Assembly: GCA_023052935.1 (NCBI GenBank) | Contig: CM041297.1 | Coordinates: 111,281,563 to 111,345,562, forward strand | Direction of reading: 5' to 3' | Length of the DNA stretch: 64,000 nt | DNA from: Piezodorus guildinii | Lineage: Eukaryota > Arthropoda > Insecta > Hemiptera > Pentatomidae | Part shown: positions 11,906 through 23,755 of the stretch, in pieces | Layout: each line of letters begins with the position of its first letter | Position numbering within the stretch: the stretch's first letter is position 1 | Translations under genes and position numbers: made by a program | The notes under the pieces: generated by a model | Databases searched by the model: none | Told to the model about the DNA's origin: nothing | What the model saw: only the letters and a program-made list of their open reading frames with translations

Positions 11906-12959
11906 ACAGACCTTTCAAATATAGAACGAATAATCAAAAGGATTTCATCTTTTCATTGATATAAAATCGTGGAGTCAACCTTCTCATTGGGCAGCCTTTA
12001 TTAGCTTTTATTTCATACTGTACAGCTTAAATTTAAAAAATATCCAGTTTTCCATATAGGTGGAAATAAGAGAGAGGGAAGCTAGATTCTGGGATCAACA
12101 GTATATAGAGTAATCAAATGATTGATTATGCTGAAAACTATTTTTTGAGTTGAACAGGAAATTTTAATGTATTTTCGAACGATAAAAGCTCCACAAGTAC
12201 AAGAAATATAGAATTTCTATAATATAATGGAAAAACTATATCACATAGAATTTTGGGGATCGGTTTGATGTACAGCAGGCAAAACAATTGGAACTATTTT
12301 CCGTTTAGTTGATGTCGATTTATGAAAAACATCTTTTTAGGTATTCTGTTAAATCGCCTATAGGTCATCTACATTTTTCTTAGGACGTTTCTAGCATTCT
12401 TTGTCCTCCTCTTCAGGCAAAAATTACTGAAGTTCATTTAATATATTTATTTTATCAAGTCATTGACCAACCTCTGTAATAAATATATAAATTTTTCTTG
12501 GTTCTTTTAGTTTAATGAGGTAGACATAAAACACTCGGAACGTCCTAAAAAAAAATACCCATTGGCAATCTACAGAATATATGACCTAATATGACTATGA
12601 CCTAAAAATATATGATTATTCTCATTTCGTTTGATTATTGTTTTTTATCTAACATCTTATTAAATTATTGAAAGAGTATGAAGAATTTCCTTTTGTGTAG
12701 CTAAAACATGATCAAAAACTTTATGAAGCGAGAATTTATGTATGCATTTTTTTTCTTTATAACTCAGATGGTAGACACAGATATATTTCTTCTTTTTTTA
12801 GTTTGTAAGTACCAGTAATTAGTGTGTTCAGTAAAGAAAAATAACAGTGTGATACTAAAGACGGATCAGCGTTGACTATTTTTCTTCGTTTTGTATCTTA
12901 TTAATGTTTTAATTTATATTTAATTATTGATTGAATTATTTTATTTATTACTTTATAAG

Positions 12960-13275
12960 TTTTGCTTAAACATATCTTGACATACGGTGCGAATTGTGGT
13001 GCTCTGCTAAACCATCAACCATCCAAAGAATACAGTCTTTTCAGTGGATAGTGCTGCGTAAAATTGTGAACCTACCATTCTACGTGACAAATGACTTTGT
13101 ATATAACGACTTGAACATCTTAAAGTTATCAACCATTGCTAGAGAAAATACGATAACTTCCACCAAAGACTAATATACAACACCAACTCACTAACAGAAA
13201 CATTAAAATGCCCTACCAATACTTACAACCAACCGGACGACTACGCAGGCGGTGGCTATGAGTTTTACTTAACAC
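12960..13275 (+). pseudogene. Jockey-like LINE C-terminal fragment
   Basis: With frameshifts, translation gives TYGANCGALLN (degraded TYGxELWG), then PSTIQRIQSFQW, LRKIVNLPFYVTNDFVYNDL, KLSTIARENYDNFHQRL and a stop soon after. This is the post-RT region of Jockey-type LINEs. The downstream end is cut before the element at 13329. Confidence 0.7.
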
Positions 13276-13328
13276 TTAAGGTATTGTAAAAAAATAGTTT
13301 ATTTTGACTAGGATTGGGAATTTAAAAA

Positions 13329-13866
13329 TCTGGTGCGGGCAACACACGACTTTCACTTACTTCCGTAGTTAAAATCAATTAAAGAATTTTCAAATACAGT
13401 TAGAGATAAAATTGAGTGAAACTAATAAAGGATTAATTAAATTTAATTTCTATACAAACATGTGTTTTTTTATTTAAAAAAAAATCTATTATATTATTAT
13501 CTAAAATAATTATAATCACTCAGTTAGTTTTATCGACTTTATATCACACTTTATTTTATGTCACAAAATAAAATAAAAATCGTTAGAGCCGTTTTGTGAA
13601 AATCGTAAAAAGTTGCAAAATGCATAGTATAAATTAGCACTTCCGATCAGCCGATTTTTGTGAAAAAGTTGTTATAATATCTCGGGCGTATAGTATTATT
13701 AAATAGGAAAATTCAGTTTTGTACGTCGTTTTCGCGCTTGACACCGCATACCGACAGACTTTTTTTTCGGGACTTGGTTATTTGGACTCAGAAACTGGAA
13801 TTCGAAAATTTTAACGATCTCAATACTTTCCCTTACTATATGTTTCATATATAGGTAAGTGAAAAT
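13329..13866 (+). repeat. ACTTTCACTTAC-family element, internally deleted
   Basis: Begins TCTGGTGCGGGCAACACACG, ACTTTCACTTAC and ends TATAGGTAAGTGAAAATAAAA. The central third is missing relative to 40552-41447. Confidence 0.9.
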
Positions 13867-14715
13867 AAAACGGTTATGATTGGTTGTAGAAAATACGAGA
13901 GAAATAAATCCGATCACTGTTTTTAAAAATATTGTTATGATTATAGGCAAGCCTGTGAATTTTCCACATTCTGAATGGATTGTATTTTTAGTCATTTTTA
14001 AGACTGAATATTGAAAAATAATTTGATGTTGAGATAAAATAGTTGGAATGAATAAACGCTCAATAATTAGCACTTCACGGAGAAACTAATGGAACTAGTA
14101 ATCCCTTCTAGAGTCGATAGATTGAACTGGAAGCTATTGGAGGAAGGCTGAAAGAATTTGCATATGAATGAAAAAGAAAAAATTAAGATATTTAGGAGAA
14201 ATATTGAGGTAATGGACGGATTTGATAAGCCGCCAAAGACCTTGGCAGCTCCTTGGATAATTGGGCCAACCTGCCTGAGTCTGTCTCTTAAATTGAATTT
14301 CAAAATAAAATAATACCTTTTTCAGGCCTCTTGTCGAAGCATAATGGATCTTTGAAAAAAAAATCCATTTATCTTTTAAATTATCATCACAAAATAGGGA
14401 TTAAGAGTGCGAAACGATCTAAGGATTACCTCATCGGTTTATATTTATGCAATTTTTACTTCATCAAGTCGGTTTAAATAAATAATAACAGATATTTTCT
14501 TTCTAAGAACTTTGACATAATAATTACATTATTTATTTATGAATGAAGTAGGGTTAGATTTTCTGAAACAAGAAACAATTAAAATGATAACAGCTTTACT
14601 ATTTAATTAGTATATTACTCAACTGCCTTAAGGTTAGCTCATTCATCATTAATGATCAAACACTTTTGTTTACTCATGTACATCTGATATTTATTGATAT
14701 GAACAGAATGCCAAA
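13867..14715. other. No recognisable gene
   Basis: Minus-strand frames at 13699-14073 and 14067-14303 are open but show no known motif; the first partly reads through the repeat at 13329-13866. The sequence around 14085-14300 is less AT-rich and unique. Confidence 0.45.
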
Positions 14716-14724
14716 CAATTGTTT

Positions 14725-14995
14725 CTTTATTAATGTAACGTATCTTTATGCAGTTGTGGCTAATCGGACGATGTAGGTGTGAGTCCTAAATTAAGACTAT
14801 CCAGGTATAATTGGGGATGCCTTTAATGTGTTGCCTATTTACGTCCCATCCGATGGACTCAATAACTAATAATTTTTTACTTACATTGCAAAATCCTAGG
14901 GTCACATGCCAGATTTGAACCCGCGACCTTTTGAGCATAGAAGGCTGACTACACTGAGGATTGTGTTAGCCACTAAGCCACAATCCTGTCCCGAT
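14725..14995 (-). mobile_element. SINE-A copy
   Basis: Reverse-strand SINE-A with 3' domain (GGCTAATCGGACGATGTAGG), central block and tRNA-like head (GATTTGAACCCGCGACC for the B box, GTTAGCCACTAAGCCACA for the A-box end). Confidence 0.9.
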
Positions 14996-15067
14996 AAACA
15001 ATTTATTCAATGTTACAGAAAGTGTGTTTATAAACTTCATTTTGTTGTCCGATAGATATTTATACAT

Positions 15068-15290
15068 GTTTCGTTTGTTTATTCATTTATTGTCACTTTA
15101 TGATACTAGTGCTAATCAGGCGATGTTACAGTAGGTGTTCGGAATTTTTCCAATGCAGGTTTAATCATGCAGCTCCTGATATCGCCCAGGCTCGAAGTAA
15201 CCCTTTAACGGAAAAGGACCCCGATCATATATTTTGTAGTAACTTAACTAACGGCTAGGGCTTACTACGGCCGAATTCCAGTCTCGTATT
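15068..15290 (-). mobile_element. SINE-A copy, head degraded
   Basis: TTTATTGTCACTTTATGATA, GCTAATCAGGCGATGTTACA and CCTGATATCGCCCAGGCTCG match the SINE-A 3' and central domains on the reverse strand. The B box is hardly recognisable (GGCCGAATTCCAG). Confidence 0.75.
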
Positions 15291-15609
15291 AAAACACATT
15301 TGTATTTGTGCATGTTTTCTATTCATTTGAGATTGATACGTCCTTTGGTTGGGATCTATAGTTTTTTTAGTGTAACGTTTCTTGGCTCCTTAAATTTTTT
15401 TTGTTATAACATTTTTCGCTAGGACCTACCGTTTACGAACTATATTGGGTTGAATGAAAAAAAAAAAATTACCTATTTCTAGATGTGCATAGATGATCAA
15501 AAATAAATTTGTCAATAGATTATCTCTTTCTTTCTTAACCATATAATCTTCTTCATTCCGTCCGTCTCAATTTTTCACCGAAAATATAAAGCAGTAAACT
15601 ATATAATAA

Positions 15610-16540
15610 TACTAATAATAATAAATTCTTTATTTATTCTGGGACTAGTCCCTTAAGAATGATATGACAAGAAAATTAAAATAAACACTTTTGAGTCTTA
15701 GAGTATAAAAACAAAAAACAATACAAATTATAAACAAATAATAACAAATCAAAAGTTACTTCAAATAAAAATATTGAAAATTAAACTAGATAATAAATAA
15801 AACAAGAGATATGTACATATATACAATTTTGAGAAAAAAAGAAATTTACATTTATTTATTACTATTTTCTTATAATATAACATGTGCAAAATACAACGTA
15901 ACATAAAACATAATACAAGGAAGTAAGGATATTAGTCATAACCGTGGAAGTGACAATCGGGATAGTTGTAAAAGTGTCGGGGATTAAGGAGTAGAACAGA
16001 GCTAATCCTAAAAATATTAATTATTATAAGTCCTTGGTATCTTTCAGAAAGGAAAACAATAGGTATTTAAATTGATAACACAAATTTAGACTGAGAATCA
16101 AAAAAATAAAATAAAACGTAAGTAGCTAAAACATATAGGAAATAATTATTAAAATACTGAATTATGAATGTAAATAGAAAAGCATAACACAAATATTGTA
16201 TATGAAAAATTAAAATATTCCAAAACAAAAATAATATGTCTTCTTTAAGGAAACAATATAAATATTTGACAATAAGTCTGTAAGTTAAAAAAAACCTCAG
16301 GCAAAGTTATCTAAGTCGGCCTGTCTATTAATTATTACCACTGGACACCCATCGGCCTTCCGGCACCTCACACGACCACCACTGAACCACACATATTTCA
16401 TCTTTGCAGACACCTTTTTCTGCCTGGCGAGCCAGTATAGGTGCCTGTTGGCCGGCGTCATCGCCTCGTTAACGTAAATAGGGAGCGGTTTGATCTCCTC
16501 CAAGCCTAGGTGGCGCGTGGAAAAGGCTCTCTTGGCTATT
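15610..16540 (-). mobile_element. LINE copy with ORF1p C-terminus joined directly to a 3' UTR
   Basis: The minus-strand frame from about 16540 to the stop at 16297 reads AKRAFSTRHLGLEEIKPLP, then YVNEAMTPANRHLYWLARQK and KYVWFSGGRVRCRKADG. This is the conserved C-terminal domain of ORF1-type proteins of insect LINEs (the FP-like domain with its NExxTPxNxxL and YxWxxxGxxxxR signatures). No endonuclease or RT follows: about 680 bp of AT-rich sequence leads to a 3' end with a GGGACTAGTCCC palindrome (15643-15654), AATAAATAAAG and an ATT-repeat tail. The 5' side is cut by the (TA)n tract at 16550. Confidence 0.7.
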
Positions 16541-16546
16541 ATGTAT

Positions 16547-16549
<3 letters not shown>

Positions 16550-16606
<57 letters not shown>
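16550..16606. repeat. (TA)n microsatellite
   Basis: TA dinucleotide tract of about 55 bp. Confidence 0.95.
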
Positions 16607-16608
<2 letters not shown>

Positions 16609-16934
16609 ACATTATGCTGTTTTTCCTAGCGAGGGACAAGTACTAAAGCCACTTTTATTAAAAATATTTGAGAGTTTAAATATCTTTGTTCATATCCGTA
16701 TTTAAGAATTCAATTTAATAATAATGTACGACAAAACAATTGCCCACCTTTTTTTATCGGCAACAACCAAATTCCTCAGACCAACTCTGTACATTACCTG
16801 GGACTGACTGGGCCCATATGTCAAGATGAAAAGACAGACTTTCAACCACTCACTGAAAGTTCTATACTCTCTTTTATCTAAATCATAAAAATAGACAGAA
16901 ACTGAATACGTACACATACCTACTTAAACCTATA

Positions 16935-17225
16935 AGTACTTTACGCTTCACAGATTTATTGCTCAGCAAAAAAGACTCACATACAAAAACTCCAATCATT
17001 TCAATCAAAAATTTTAAGACTGATAACGACACCTCCTTGCTACGTAAACAACAAAACCCTACATACGGACTTACAACAATCACAGTTGACCAACATATAC
17101 GAACACTCTATTATATTTTCACAGCAAACTTAATAGACACGACAATGGACTGATTAACAACATGCCAATAGTTGAAATGCCATTCAGAAGAAGGCTCAAA
17201 AGCTGGATGAAAGACCTCTTATGGT
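16935..17225 (+). pseudogene. Jockey-like LINE C-terminal fragment
   Basis: In shifting frames: LQSFQSKILRLITTPPCYVN, NKTLHTDL, then NMPIVEMPFRRRLKSWMKDL followed by a stop. This is the FQSKxLRxIxxxPxYVxN...RRLK pattern of Jockey-type post-RT regions. The foldback element at 17239 begins just after its stop codon. Confidence 0.7.
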
Positions 17226-17238
17226 AAATTAAAGCCTA

Positions 17239-17996
17239 TAGCCCAGTAGAATTAGACCAAACAAGTGGATTGGCTAGAAAAAGGTGGGGTAAATTTAATT
17301 TTTAGGCACGACTGTTTGTACTGCTCCCCTCATTAAAAATCCAAGTTTTCACACTTTTCACCCTTGCGCGTTTTCCGCCATCTTGAAAAAACCTCTTAAA
17401 AAAAGTACTTTTTCAGTTTTTTCCTGTTAAGTCTGTTCCCGGATATTTTAGAGCAAACTCTGTCGTTAGCAATTTTAAAGAACATCAAATTGCCTACATG
17501 TTTGGTATGTAACATGGACAATTCGAAACACCTACTGAGATACGTGGTTGTCAATATTGGCCGAATTGTCAAAAAATTTAATGCTCTAAAAGATTGTTTC
17601 TTATGTATTTTTTAATAAACTGCACCCCAAAATAGTTATTGAAGCGAAACCACCGACTTTTCTGACATTTTGTATTTTTTTGACAATTTGGCCAATATTG
17701 ACAACCACGTATCTCAGTAGGTGTTTCGAATTTTCCAACATGTTACATACCAAACATGTAGGCAATTTAATGTTCATTAAAATTGCTAACGACAAAGTTT
17801 GCTCTAAAACGTCCAGGAACAGACTTCAAAGGAAAAAACTGAAAAAGTAATTTTTTTAGAGGTTTTTTCAAGATGGGGGAATACGCGCCAGGGTGAAAAC
17901 TTGGGGTTTTAATGAGGAAAGCAGTACAAACAGTCGTGCCTAAAAATTAAATTTAACCCACCTTTTTCTAGCCAAAATCCTATTTCTACTGGGCTA
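17239..17996. mobile_element. Foldback-type element with ~320-bp inverted arms
   Basis: Left arm 17239-17576 and right arm 17675-17996 are inverted copies differing at scattered positions, with a 98-nt spacer. Outer termini are TAGCCCAGTAGAA and its reverse complement. A 3-bp direct repeat CTA flanks the element (17236-17238 and 17997-17999). No transposase is encoded. The family is not identified; a 3-bp duplication would fit PIF/Harbinger or CACTA-like elements, but the termini match neither clearly. Confidence 0.9.
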
Positions 17997-17999
17997 CTA

Positions 18000-18720
18000 G
18001 CAAGGGGTGCTGCTGGGCACTTTCCTTCTCTATGCCTACCATGTCTGATCTCAATTCTCAATTTTTATAAAGCTCGTTTTCTGATTGTCAGCTAGCTTCT
18101 GACGGGTGTGAATAAGGAAATATGAAGACAAATAAATAAATAAAAGCATATTAAACAAAAACAAACGGAAAAAAAAACTTGTGATTTAGAAGAGCATTAC
18201 TCACATTTAGCGACGCTAACTGAAGCTGGCTATAAACATTGATAAAGGAAGCAAGAGCTGCCAATAATTGGGACAGGAGGTCCCTGAGCCTGAGTACTCC
18301 GTCATTACGAGAGCAATAAATATCCTAGGGGCAGCGGATGGAACGCTTTGTTCTCATATCTCTTAAAATGCCAGTGTTCTATGTGGTGACTTGATCTATA
18401 GTGGTGCCCTTGTAAATATTTCCGAAACCAACATGGATAAGGTGATCTCTACCTGTCCAGCGTTTCTGCAGAGTGGCATGCTTCATTGTCCACATCTTTC
18501 AATTCTTGTTAGATGTTTTGTCGATAAATAGCCCAGCGATTTGGTACTGAAATCAACATTTGTTCATCAAAAGCTGAAGATCTGTTTTTCTTTTTGCATT
18601 CTCCGTTGTTTTCTATCAGTTTCTACTAATGAATTTTAGAAAAAAAATAGATTTTAGGAATACCTCTCATGCTTGGACTATATAAAAAACAAAACAAATA
18701 TAATAAATATATTAAAAAAG
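18000..18720. other. Unclassified unique stretch
   Basis: The part at 18180-18550 is less AT-rich, and on both strands frames of about 40-60 codons run between stops, which may mean an old decayed coding fragment. I recognise no motif. Confidence 0.4.
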
Positions 18721-19875
18721 GCCTAGTGCGTGCAACAACTTCACTTACCCTCGTTTTTAAAATCGATTAAAGAATTATCAAATAAAGAGATAAAAATGAG
18801 TGAAACTAATAAAGAATTAATTAAATAGAATTTCAATTAAAACATGTGTTTCATCAAATAATCTATTATATTTTTATCTAAAACAATTAGTTAGTTTTAT
18901 CGGCTTTTCATCACTCTTTATTAACTTTTAAAAACTTGTGTTAAAGAAAATATTTTTTCTAAAATCTGTATATGATAACGGTATATAATACATGTATAAA
19001 AAAAAAAAAAAAAAAAAAAAACCTGTACCACTACAACCCATGAAGGGTCTTGGGCTCAGTACATATAGAGATTCGTACTGTTTCTAGGCCAATGGCAGTG
19101 TAATGAGGTGATTAGGCCTTAATCACGCTCAGCCGCCAGGTTTTTCCCCAATTAATTTGGGTACCCACTTTATAGAGGCTGGGTCTGCCCCAGGACGGTC
19201 TCCATACCCTAGGGTCGCCCCCCGACTGAATTAACAGAATAAATAATATTCTGCCACAGGCGGGATTCGAACCCAGGACCCGGAGCACAGCAGACTAGTG
19301 CTAATACATGTATAAAAGTGTTCTTATGTTCAAAAACAAAAAAATGCATTAAAAAAAATATTTTTGCAGTTTTATCCTCTACTAGGATATCGAATTCGTT
19401 CAGCTTATATTTTTATCTTTTCTTTAATCAATGATAACAAGATGATATGTTTTTTTAAATCTATAAAATTAAAAGTACTTTAAAGTAAGAAAAGTAAAAA
19501 TATCGGCATTGAAACCTTGTCAGACTATATCAATCAGATTGAAACCTACATGATATTAAAGCCCATTAAATTTTACATCGATATAGAGAGTTTAGTCAAA
19601 ATAAAGTTTCTAAAGCCGTTTTTAAGAAAAACTTAAAAAATGTGCAAAGTGCATACATCTTGGGGGTATGATCGTCTTAAATATTAAATTTCAGTTTCAT
19701 AGGACTTTTCGTTTTTGCTCTGGAGTTACACACACATACACCTTTTTGAGGGACTTCGTCATTTGGATTTGTGAGATCCTAAGACGTGTATTTCCGTTAA
19801 AAACTGGAATTCGAAAATTTTCACGATCGTAATACTTTCCCTTACTACGTATTTCATTTATAGGTAAGTGAAAGT
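18721..19875 (+). repeat. ACTTTCACTTAC-family element, interrupted by SINE-B
   Basis: Left end GCCTAGTGCGTGCAACA is a degraded cap; right end TAGGTAAGTGAAAGT is intact. The element is split by SINE-B at 19002-19301 with a target duplication, and its interior resumes at AATACATGTATAAAAGTG. Confidence 0.9.
18998..19301 (-). mobile_element. SINE-B, 5'-truncated, with poly(T) sense tail
   Basis: 24 A residues (18998-19021, partly shared with the target) lie between the left target copy and the SINE 3' end, so the sense strand ends in poly(T). The head stops after CAGCAGACTAGTGCT, so the A box is missing. The direct repeat TAATACATGTATAAAA occurs at 18986-19001 and 19302-19317. Confidence 0.9.
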
Positions 19876-20239
19876 AAAAATCTGAAAATAAAGTGATGTT
19901 ATAAAATAAAGTGAGTCATCTGACTAGTTATTTATATATTTATTATACTACTAAATTAGCCGGCATTCAGAATCCTTCAGATAATACAAAATAAACGAGG
20001 TGGAGGTTCCTTTTAGCCACCCATCGCAGACTCATCTGATACTAGACTTAAAATAAAGGCACGGTTGAATTCTTTTGAAATATTTCGGAACTATTACTCA
20101 TAATATTCAATACCCATGCTTACTTATTAAACATACCAAGTTTTCCTGAAGTAATAACAGCAAGCTTTCTATGTCTAACTCTTCTAGTTGCAACAGCAAC
20201 AGCAGTAAGACGTTTTTTAAAGTTAAAATTAATTTAAAA

Positions 20240-20520
20240 ATATCTATGGACTTCTATGGGACAAGATCGATCAGACTAACCAACTAAATGGCTAGAATCA
20301 TCGATATTGCTGTCCCAAGTGACTCCAATCTGTTAAGCACTAGAGCTGAAAAAAATTTGAAAATATCAAGAACTCTTTCTAGAACTAAAATCGCTTTACC
20401 ACGTATAAAAAGCTACAACAACTCCAATAGTTCTATCGTCGAATGGTCTAACCCTGAAAAGCACGAAGGAGGGCACAAAAGAACTTGGCTTAGACCTGGA
20501 TGATTCAACCATAGTATCAT
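20240..20520 (+). pseudogene. LINE endonuclease-domain fragment (restriction-like type), copy 1
   Basis: Frame fragment [20 protein letters not shown], a near-duplicate of the segment at 21755-22030, degraded upstream (DKTN...) and downstream. See the longer copy for domain reasoning. Confidence 0.65.
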
Positions 20521-20859
20521 CATTCAAATATTAATATAGCTCTGGCGTCGTGAAAGTTTGTTATCTGTGTAAGAAGATTTGGAGAGTTGTTTTTTAGATA
20601 GTCCGTTTAAACATGGCCTACCAAAGGCTCTCCACATATGACAGGGATTCCACATTTTTGGCAGATAGCAATTCAGCCCGTACACCTTCACTGACAGCTT
20701 TGAGCATGTTATTCTCTTTGTGGAACGAAACCCTACTAACATAAGATAATATATTTCGCTTGATCCTCCATCTAGTGGATCGTTTCCCCTCGAACAGGCA
20801 CTTTGTCCTTTACCTCGACTGACCACTCATCCACCGGAGCTGCAATATCTCATTAGGGT
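20521..20859. other. No confirmed gene
   Basis: A minus-strand frame (20524-20826) contains scattered Cys/Trp but no recognised domain, and a different minus-strand frame reads partly open too. Possibly more of the decayed LINE on either side. Confidence 0.35.
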
Positions 20860-21145
20860 AATTTATTCATGAATAGCTAAGCCCCGCTAAGTAGCCCTCT
20901 TTTATTAAAGGCAACTTTAGACCAACGCCCGCGGTAGTGGAGCCACCGTCAGCCTGCCAACTGGCAAACAATTTAATTAATTCCTCGGGATCTCCTCTGT
21001 ATCTCTAGCTTCTTTACGATCCGCTGAAACCTACCTTCCCTCATTATGGCCAGAGAATTAATCTCGGGCTTAATGAGTTGGCAAACGGCTTAAGTTTTAT
21101 GCTGGGATTTTGTAGGGCTAATATTAACAAGCTAGTTATCCTTAA
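20860..21145. promoter_or_regulatory. Candidate conserved non-coding island
   Basis: Unique moderate-GC sequence with repeated homeodomain-like words: TTTAATTAATTCC, GAATTAATCTCGGGC, TTAATGAGTTGG, GCTAATATTAACAAGC. No open frame of note. Regulatory function is inferred. Confidence 0.35.
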
Positions 21146-21289
21146 AGCTAATATTTAACTGGCAATTATTTTTATTTTGAATAGAATTTTTAAAAAAACC
21201 GGTCTAAACGTCCACCTTTCCTGCAGTTTCCTCCAATACTAATAATTATAATAAATAAGAAATTTATTTGGAAGAAAAAGAATTGCTTA

Positions 21290-22035
21290 GGAGGTTTTAC
21301 TATCAACTAAATTCGCCTGATATTGACTCACTGTTACTGTCAGTTTACTACTCTCAGTCGAATGGTTGAGGATGGGTCAACTGTTTGGTGAAACAGAGAG
21401 GTTTGTTCTTGCTATACAGGACCAAGTTGTCGTAACAAGAGCATACAGGAGACACATAATGAAGGAAAATGTAATAGATAAATGTCGCCTTTGCTCCAAG
21501 AATCATGAGTCTATTCTACAGGTTGTAAGATTTTGGCTGGGACAGACTATTTGACAAGACAAAATAATGTTGCTAAAATATATCACCAAAGTTTGTGCAG
21601 ATCTCTGTGATTGTTAGGTGGTGAAGAGATACCCTACTATCGGTATGCCCCTAAGAAACTCATGGAAAATAAAGACGTAAAAGTTTTTCGGGATGAACAA
21701 ATTATTACAGAGTGTTGCATAATCGTCCGGATATTTTGATGTTAGATAAAACCAACAAAATGGCCAGAATCATCGATATTGTTGTCCCAAGTGACTCCAA
21801 TCTGTTAAGCACTAGAGCTAAAAAGATCCGAAAATATCAAGAATTCTCTCTAGAACTAAAATCACTTTACCACCTAGAAAAAGTTACAACTCAATAGTTC
21901 TATCTTTGAATGGTCTAACCCTGAAAAGCACGAAGAGGGCACAAAAGAACTTGGCCTGGACTTAAAGAACCTAAAATTAGCGCAGAAAGCAGTTCTGTTG
22001 GATACCTGCAGAATCGTTAGAAAAGTTTTAAATAA
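21290..22035 (+). pseudogene. LINE C-terminus with zinc knuckle and restriction-like endonuclease motif
   Basis: Read with frameshifts: LFGETERFVLAIQDQVV, a zinc-knuckle-like block (CRLCSKNHESI...), then [40 protein letters not shown] and a tail ending AVLLDTCRIVRKVLN*. PD followed 14 residues later by D, then K in KIRKYQ, fits the PD-x(12-14)-D pattern of endonucleases in R2/R4/NeSL-type LINEs; this clade call is inference. Multiple frameshifts and stops make it a pseudogene. Confidence 0.7.
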
Positions 22036-22094
22036 GTATAAATTATACTTTTCCTTGACTTTTATTTAGAAGGTCGATGATGTTCCAGTTATCT

Positions 22095-22995
22095 GAGACG
22101 AGGAAAATAATTGAAATAATAATAGTAGCTTTATTGACATCAGTATTGACCAAAGTCTCTTTCATAGGGAAGAATTTATAGTAGTTGGCTATAGTAGAAA
22201 TAAATATATAAACAATTAAAATATTGAAGAACAGAAAATAATCCAAAGAATAAAAAATACAAAAATAAGTATAAAAAAATCTCAATAACAAAACAGAGTC
22301 TTAAAAAAAAATACACCAATGTGAAACACAGAAGTAAATATTCTTTTAAGCGTTTTTACACCAGGGTTTGTCCGTCGAAACCAGTTTTCGCCTACAATCT
22401 GCGTCAATTCATCGTTCCACCTGCGATGTGGTCGCCCCCTCTGCCTGCTGTCCTCTCTGGGGATTCACTCCGTGCAAGCCCTGGTCCATCTCTCGTCTCT
22501 CAGTCCTGTTTTCAATCGATGGTCCTCAACCCTTAGGCTTTTAATAAACTCCTTGGAAGCTGCATTTGCATGCTCAGCTTCTGATCAAGTTTTCTTGTTT
22601 GTGCCCAGGATTGAGCCCATAGAGAACCGTGGGATATACACATGTGGCAAGAACTTTGGTTTTAAGATCCAGTGATAGATTGCTTTTAAATATTGTTTTG
22701 GAGTGACCAAGATTTACACCAAAGGTGGTCAGATTAATTCTTCTTTATATTTCCTTATTCATATTTTCCCTGAATGTCATTGTCTGTCCTAAGTAAATGT
22801 GCTCTTCTACATATTTTATCTCACTATTGTTTCAATAAATTTGTATCTCAATTAAATTCGTCATGATTTTTGTTTTAGATGTATTTATATTAAGCCCAAT
22901 TTTTTTGCTAATGTCTACTACTATTTTCTCTATCATCCTCCTTAGACCATTTATGTCGGAGATATTCCCTTTAATACTATGCAGAAGTAGGTTAT
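22095..22995 (-). pseudogene. LINE reverse transcriptase C-terminal region plus 3' UTR
   Basis: Minus strand, with frameshifts: GLNINTSKTKIMTN, YVEEHIYLGQTM, LDLKTKVLATCVYPTVLYG, then RGRPHRRWNDELTQIVGENW and a stop near 22330. A short 3' UTR ends in CAATAAAGCTACTATTATTA. The KTKxM, YLGQ and TVLYG motifs are typical of the RT thumb and post-RT region of endonuclease-type LINEs. Non-functional. Confidence 0.75.
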
Positions 22996-23114
22996 TTTAT
23001 AAAAATACAACTACAACCTGTTTTTGAAAAATGATACGACATTTAAATTGGTCTTATTACGCCATACATTAAATTTATATTTTAACTGGACATAAATCTA
23101 TTATCGGAACTTAC

Positions 23115-23250
23115 AATTAGAGCCTGAATGTTTTTTGTATGGGATGAAACTATGGACGATGAAGCATGCTGATTTCATGAAGTTCAATGCATTTGAGATG
23201 ACCCAACATAGAAGTAATAAGAAGAATATGGAAGAGTTGCAGTATTTTTT
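23115..23250 (+). pseudogene. Short LINE post-RT scrap
   Basis: Translates as FLYGMKLWTMKHADFMKFNA then FEMTQHR. This matches the YGxExWTxxxxxxxKLxAFEMWxxR pattern after the RT in RTE-like and related LINEs. Confidence 0.6.
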
Positions 23251-23755
23251 ATAAAAAATAATTAAATTATTCAGGTAACTGTTCTCTTTTCTTAGAATTC
23301 CGTTTATCTATTATGAAGGTTAATTACGACCATTTTTATGCCTAGAATAAAAAGTACAAACAGAAATCTTTCTTTGACCGCAATCCGAACAGTTTTCCTT
23401 CTAAATTTATTGCCTGTTCGTTGTTAGAGAAGATTGTCACCATTTTGGATGTATTCATTCATATAAGTCTTTCTCCGTCTTTCTGTGAACCTGCTTCTAA
23501 CCCGCAAGAACAGTTGTCTCTTAGAAATTACAAACTTGTCGTTGATCAAGCATAAAACAATGTATTTCAGTATTCCTGTATGGTTGATAAGCAAATAAAT
23601 GACATAATGTATGATGATAGTAAACAATGAATTTATCACATATGTATTAATTGATCATAAGTATTTTGGCATAATAGATTTGTTTGTGTTGGATCAAAAT
23701 CAAATTGAAGTATTTTGTACAATTGAAGATTGAACCTAAATTAAAAGCTAGGAGG
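23251..23755. other. AT-rich 5' flank of the DENR-like gene
   Basis: No repeat recognised. No clear TATA or initiator can be assigned. The minus-strand frame 23424-23639 shows no domain. Confidence 0.5.

Larger units (their letters stand above)
10086..12955. other. Non-coding stretch with two unique islands
   Basis: Includes (CA)/(TA) tracts near 10145-10195, an A/TA tract at 10957-11004, and unique islands at 10285-10560 and 11815-11905 (entered separately). Short frames such as 11522-11767 (-) show no domain. No gene seen. Confidence 0.5.

Noticed and set aside
13699..14073. 124-codon minus-strand frame
   Set aside because: Half lies in a copy of the ACTTTCACTTAC family and the rest shows no domain or codon bias.
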